From the NCBI RefSeq assembly GCF_000421545.1, contig NZ_ATXF01000005.1, positions 248,001 through 312,000 on the forward strand: DNA of 64,000 bases, read 5' to 3'. Positions 60,607 to 64,000 of the stretch are shown piece by piece (the stretch's first letter is position 1; every line of letters begins with the position of its first letter). This stretch comes from Agromyces italicus DSM 16388 (GTDB lineage Bacteria > Actinomycetota > Actinomycetes > Actinomycetales > Microbacteriaceae). The position numbers and the translations under genes were made by a program. Under the pieces are notes generated by a model. The model was not told the origin of the DNA. It ran no database searches and saw nothing but the letters and a program-made list of their open reading frames with translations.

Positions 60607-61023
60607 ATGGACATCTCACTCTCCCAGTGCTTCATCGCCGTCGACGACCACGAGACCGCGATCCCGTTCTACCGCGACGTGCTCGGCCTCGAGGTGCGCA
60701 ACGACATCGCCTACGAAGGCATGCGGTGGGTCACGGTCGGCTCGCCGTCGCAGCCCGACGTGAACATCGTGCTCGAACCGCCGATCGCCGACCCCAACGC
60801 CACCCAGGCCGACAAGGATGCCGCGGCGCAGCTGCTGGCCAAGGGACTGCTGCGCGGCGTCAACTTCTCGACGTCCGACTGCGACGCGACCTTCGAGGCG
60901 ATCCGGGCGGCGGGAGCCGACGTGCTGCAGGAGCCGACGGACCAGTTCTACGGGGTCCGCGACTGCGCGTTCCGCGACCCGGCGGGCAACATGCTGCGCT
61001 TCAGCCAGCCGCGCGCGGCCTGA
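60607..61023 (+). CDS. VOC-family (glyoxalase/bleomycin-resistance-like) protein
   Basis: This 138-residue single vicinal-oxygen-chelate domain has two beta-alpha-beta-beta-beta units: SQCFIAVDDHETAIPFYRDVLGLEVRND and, later, GVNFSTSDCDATFEAIRAAGADVLQEPTDQFYGVRDCAFRDPAGNMLRFSQ. The conserved late Phe-Arg-Asp-Pro-x-Gly-Asn is clear. It could be a resistance, isomerase or dioxygenase-type protein, which sequence does not decide. The ATG lies 7 nt behind TAGCGT (60594-60599). It is an operon partner of the AraC regulator. Confidence 0.88.
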   Translation: MDISLSQCFIAVDDHETAIPFYRDVLGLEVRNDIAYEGMRWVTVGSPSQPDVNIVLEPPIADPNATQADKDAAAQLLAKGLLRGVNFSTSDCDATFEAIRAAGADVLQEPTDQFYGVRDCAFRDPAGNMLRFSQPRAA

Positions 61024-61074
61024 ACCCGCCCGCCCGCGGGCCCGCCCGCCCGCCCGCGGTCCGCACGCGGGCGG

Positions 61075-61150
61075 CGTGACGACCTTTTGCCGTCCCACGC
61101 CGGTTCGCGCTGCTCCGTCAAGCGTCGTACGGCGGCAAAAGGGCGTCACG
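61075..61150. repeat. Inverted repeat around CCTTTTGCCG
   Basis: CGTGACGACCTTTTGCCGTC (61075-61094) pairs with the complementary stretch ending at 61150 with few mismatches. It is flanked by low-complexity runs (GCCCGCCC before, GGCGGGC after). It lies between convergent genes. Confidence 0.6.
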
Positions 61151-61210
61151 CGGTGGGCGGCGGGCGGTGGGCGTCGGGCGGTGGGCGGCGGGCGGCGGGC
61201 GGCGGGCGGA

Positions 61211-62128
61211 TCAGGGGGCGAGCCCGAGATCCGCGACCACATCGGCGACGCGAGCACGCTGCGCCTCGTCGAGACCGAGGATGGGTCGGGGCAGGCACCG
61301 AGCGGGCGCGAGCCCGAGGTGCTCGGCGATCGCGGCAACGACCCGCAGGCTGCCGCCGAACTCGGCGAACAGCGTCCAGAGCGGGTCGAGCCGGGCCGAC
61401 TCGGTGAGCGCCGCCGCCGCTCGCCCCTCCCGCGCCGCCCGCGTGATGCGCAGCGCCGGCTCCGGCAGCGTGCCGGCGATCACCGAGTACCAGGCATCGC
61501 AACCGGCGATGAGTCCGGTCGCCGCGTACGCGTCGCCCGAGATGCCGATGGTGACCTGCGGCGGCACGACCGCTCTGATCGACGCGACCCGCGCACGCAT
61601 CGCGTCGACATCGAGCGGCATGCCCGGGATCTTGATCGAGGCGACGCCCGGCAGCTCGGCGAGGCGCGCGTACAGCTCGGTCGTGAACGTGAAGTGCGTG
61701 GTGCCCGGATTGTCGTAGACGATGACCGGCAGCTCGGTGCTCGACGTCACCTCACGGAACAGCTCGAGCACGTCGTCGTGCGTCAGCGGCTGATAGCTCA
61801 TCGGCGCGAGCAGCACCCCACGGGCGCCCGCCGCTTCGGCGTTGCGCGCGTTCGCGAGCACGTCGCGCGTGCGCAGCGCTCCGATCCCCACGAAAACCGG
61901 CGTCTCGCCCGCGTGCGAGACCGCGAGCCGCGCGACGCGGGCGCGTTCGTCGCTCGAGAGGTAGGCGTACGACCCGGTCGAGCCGAGCGCGGTGATCGAG
62001 TCGACGCCCGCGGCGGCGAGCCGCTCGACGAGCCTCTCGAACGCCCGCTCGTCGACGACGTCACCCGACAGCGGGGTGAGCGGAAACGCGCTGAGCCCGG
62101 CGAACGTGCTCGCGGAGGTCGGGCTCAC
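61211..62128 (-). CDS. Dihydrodipicolinate synthase-family aldolase
   Basis: This 305-residue class-I aldolase-type TIM barrel has the family opening GLSAFPLTPLSGDVVDERAFERLVERLAAAGVDSITALGSTGSYAYLSSDERARV (usual GTTGE replaced by GSTGSY). The YDNPGTTHF stretch holds the catalytic Tyr region, and the Schiff-base Lys is in VASIKIPG (about residue 161). The altered GSTGSY loop and the single-gene context make a true lysine-pathway DapA less likely than a catabolic keto-acid aldolase. The GTG start is 7 nt behind TACCAT. Confidence 0.85.
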   Translation of the reverse strand: MSPTSASTFAGLSAFPLTPLSGDVVDERAFERLVERLAAAGVDSITALGSTGSYAYLSSDERARVARLAVSHAGETPVFVGIGALRTRDVLANARNAEAAGARGVLLAPMSYQPLTHDDVLELFREVTSSTELPVIVYDNPGTTHFTFTTELYARLAELPGVASIKIPGMPLDVDAMRARVASIRAVVPPQVTIGISGDAYAATGLIAGCDAWYSVIAGTLPEPALRITRAAREGRAAAALTESARLDPLWTLFAEFGGSLRVVAAIAEHLGLAPARCLPRPILGLDEAQRARVADVVADLGLAP

Positions 62129-62202
62129 CCTCCAGATGGTATCTCGTGCGGATGGCCTGACCCGGGCCCTGACGGAATACCTTCGCCGTGGCATCCGTTA
62201 GT

Positions 62203-62224
62203 ATTAGTTGTGCTTACAACCAAT
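62203..62224. promoter_or_regulatory. MarR-like operator across the VOC start codon
   Basis: ATTAGTTGT-GCTT-ACAACCAAT has 9-bp arms with one mismatch and overlaps both the TAGTAT -10 region and the GTG start at 62210. Such A/T-rich palindromes with TTGT..ACAA are typical of MarR-family sites. No MarR gene is in the window. Confidence 0.5.
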
Positions 62225-63115
62225 GGGGCGCCTGAGGGCGCCGGACTCCTCGCCGCCGACACCGGCATGGGCGCCGTGACGCTGCGCGTCGCCGACCTCG
62301 ACGGCATGGTCCGCTACTACCGCGACGGAGTCACCCTCGAACTGCTGAGCCACGACGGCCCCGTCGCCGTGCTCGGTCGCGGCACGACGCCGATCGTGAT
62401 CCTGCAGCACGCGCCCGAGCTGAAGCACGCCTCGCCGCGCGACGCCGGGCTGTTCCACACCGCGATCCTCTTCGACACCCGCGAGGCGCTCGCCACCGCG
62501 ATCGCGTCGGTCGCGACCCGCTACCCCGGCACGTTCACCGGCAGCGCCGACCACCTCGTGAGCGAGGCGTTCTACTTCACCGACCCCGAGGGCAACGGCG
62601 TCGAGCTGTACTTCGATCGCGACCGCTCGCAGTGGAGCTGGGTGCACGGCACGGTCGAGATGGCGACGATCTACCTCGACCCCAACGGGTACCTGCGGGA
62701 GCACCTCGGCGAGGCCGGCACGGCGGCCGTCGCCGCGACCGACGGCACCCGGCTCGGCCACGCCGTCGTCGGCCACGTGCACCTCTCCGTGGGCGATGTC
62801 GCGAGCGCACGCGAGTTCTACGTCGAGCGGCTCGGCTTCGAGACGACGGCCGAGATGGGCGACCAGGCGCTCTTCGTCTCGGCCGGCGGCTATCACCACC
62901 ACATGGCGATGAACACGTGGAACAGCCGGGGCGCCCGCCGCCGCGGGCTCGCCCTCGGCCTCGGCAAGGTCGAGATCGTCGTGCCGACCGCCGACGACCT
63001 CGGCGAACTCGGCGAACGCATGGCGCACTACCGGGTGGGAACTCGCGACGACGGCCGCACGCTGGCGTTCGACGACCCGTGGGCGAACCTCGTGGAGGTG
63101 CGGGCGGCGCAGTAG
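62210..63115 (+). CDS. VOC-family ring-cleavage-type dioxygenase (CatE/MhqO-like)
   Basis: This 301-residue protein is built of two VOC modules: residues about 18-130 (GAVTLRVADLDGMVRYYRDGVTLELL ... FYFTDPEGNGVELYFDR) and about 180-300 (GHVHLSVGDVASAREFYVERLGFETTAEMG ... GYHHHMAMNTWNS). Metal-ligand candidates are His182 in GHVHLSV, His in YHHHMAMN and the late Glu in ANLVEV. The layout matches catechol-2,3-dioxygenase-like proteins of the CatE/MhqO type induced by quinones. The leaderless GTG start lies within a MarR-like palindrome. Confidence 0.85.
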   Translation: MLTTNGAPEGAGLLAADTGMGAVTLRVADLDGMVRYYRDGVTLELLSHDGPVAVLGRGTTPIVILQHAPELKHASPRDAGLFHTAILFDTREALATAIASVATRYPGTFTGSADHLVSEAFYFTDPEGNGVELYFDRDRSQWSWVHGTVEMATIYLDPNGYLREHLGEAGTAAVAATDGTRLGHAVVGHVHLSVGDVASAREFYVERLGFETTAEMGDQALFVSAGGYHHHMAMNTWNSRGARRRGLALGLGKVEIVVPTADDLGELGERMAHYRVGTRDDGRTLAFDDPWANLVEVRAAQ

Positions 63116-63139
63116 GCCGGCTGTGCGGCATGTACGACG

Positions 63140-63295
63140 TCAGCGCACGTCGGAGATCTCGCGACGATGGCCGGCGCCGACCACGACGACGATCAGCTCG
63201 CCGTCGTTGATCCGATACAGCACTCGGTAGTCACCGGTGCGGACCCTCCATTCGGGGCGCGCGGTCAGTTTCTTCGCCGCCGGCGGTCGCGAACC
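63140..63295 (-). pseudogene. C-terminal fragment of a RelE/ParE-type toxin
   Basis: On the minus strand, codons from about 63280 down to the TGA at 63140-63142 read LTARPEWRVRTGDYRVLYRIND, then GELIVVVVGAGHRREISDVR. This is the C-terminal half of RelE-family mRNA interferases, including the R-x-G-D-Y-R-V-x-Y signature. A stop codon lies in frame at about 63297, exactly where RHS sequence begins, so the N-terminal half and any antitoxin gene are lost. Confidence 0.75.
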
Positions 63296-64000
63296 CTAAC
63301 AAAACCGTCGGCGGTCTTCTCGCCCGACGACCAGTGGTACGTCATCGCGCTCGACGTCGCACCCGCGACCGCCATCCCGGCGATGAAGAACCCAGCCCCA
63401 GCCGCAGCACCGATCCCAGCCGTCGCCACGACGCACGCCCCGACCGCAGCGCCGATCACAACACCGACGACGATGCCGCCCGCGATCGCTCCCGCGTCCT
63501 GCCACTGATCCTCAGACCACTCCCACGGCAGCCACGGGTCACCGTCCCCACCATCACCATCCCCGGCGGCGGGCGGCTTGTACGACGTCGTCGTCCCACC
63601 ACCGGCCGTGTTCGGGTTCGTGAGCTTCTGGTTGCCGCACACATCCGTGTAGTCATCCGCACCGAGCGCACACAGCCCGGACGCGTCCTCGAACATGACC
63701 GGGTTGTTGCCCGAGTACGAGTACGCGTTGCCCTGCTGCCGATCACCCGCGACCAGGATCGGGTCGACCGTCAAGAACTTCCCGAGCACCGGGTCGTACT
63801 CGCGGGCCCCCAGCCGCGTCATCCCCGACGACGAGGACGGCGCGTTCAAATAGCCATGGTTCGACGACCACGTCGCCGCCGTCCCCGCGTGACGCCGTAC
63901 GGGTCAGCCCAACGCCGCGTGATCGCACCCGACGCCGAGTTCACCTGCAACCCGACCGTGCCGACATGATCCGGCGACAGCCACAACACCTTGTTCGTCG
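63265..64000 (-). pseudogene. RHS-repeat protein, 3' part, frameshifted and truncated
   Basis: From the right edge inward, the minus strand encodes VLWLSPDHVGTVGLQVNS ... RRWADPYGVTRG. A one-base loss in the C-run at 63883-63886 then shifts the frame. The next frame continues TAATWSSNHGYLNAPSSSSGMTRLGAREYDPVLGKFLTVDPI, then GNAYSYSGNNPVMFEDASGL, the classical RHS core end. The variable tip follows (WLPWEWSEDQW and a Gly/Ala-rich hydrophobic segment), but it stops within 20 codons of SSGEKTADGFV, where RelE-fragment sequence begins. The toxin tip is lost, so the protein should not work. Confidence 0.8.

Noticed and set aside
61022..61205. A coding region in the GC-rich low-complexity stretch before the DHDPS-like gene.
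   Set aside because: Translations in all frames are Pro/Arg/Gly runs, and the region is explained by simple repeats and an inverted repeat.

Overview
The window is a dense, very GC-rich chromosomal segment with strong G/C preference at third codon positions, many GTG starts and 1- or 4-base gene overlaps. Protein content (DUF3073 protein beside purM, a sterol-carrier-like protein beside purD, TipA-like MerR, DUF4097/PadR, P1B-3 copper ATPase, class-E sortase signal) points to an actinobacterium, most likely Microbacteriaceae such as Agromyces or a relative. That placement is inference. No rRNA, tRNA, CRISPR array or intact insertion sequence was found.

Layout. 0-4 kb: a NarL-type two-component system and an acyltransferase-3 membrane protein sharing a candidate operator. 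4-11 kb: membrane proteins, a YeiH-type exporter divergent from a LysR regulator, an ABC exporter divergent from its winged-helix regulator, an ABM-domain protein and a cupin. 11.5-23.6 kb: the complete histidine-utilisation set (IclR regulator, hutH, hutU, hutI, hutG), interrupted by an M23 peptidase, two CPBP proteases, a GNAT and a SixA phosphatase. The palindrome GTCTGG-N4-CCAGAC lies about 62-64 bp before hutH, hutU and hutG. 24-28 kb: a copper module (P1B-3 ATPase with a histidine-rich, internally duplicated N-terminus, DUF305 lipoprotein, CopZ-like protein) under two CsoR-type operators. 28-30 kb: a DGPF/YciI protein with an ECF42-type sigma factor and a matching promoter. 30.5-34.2 kb: an AcrB-like RND transporter. 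34.3-36.7 kb: two repetitive secreted proteins, the second carrying five cysteine-free chaplin-like repeats and a LASTG sorting signal. 37-42 kb: MocR/YczE, a TipA-like MerR and DUF4097/PadR. 42-47 kb: paired fluoride channels and a DyP peroxidase/PCuAC/CopC operon. 47.5-60 kb: a flavin monooxygenase and the purine genes purM, purF, purD and purC with neighbours. 60-64 kb: AraC/VOC, a DHDPS-like aldolase, a ring-cleavage-type VOC protein, then a decayed toxin locus (RelE fragment joined to a frameshifted RHS protein).

Two features run through the whole window. First, many starts lie exactly 6 or 7 nt behind a TANNNT-like -10 element, which indicates leaderless transcription. Second, at least a dozen gene gaps carry perfect or near-perfect inverted repeats, several of which recur as families. 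They lie in convergent, codirectional and divergent gaps, so not all can be simple terminators.
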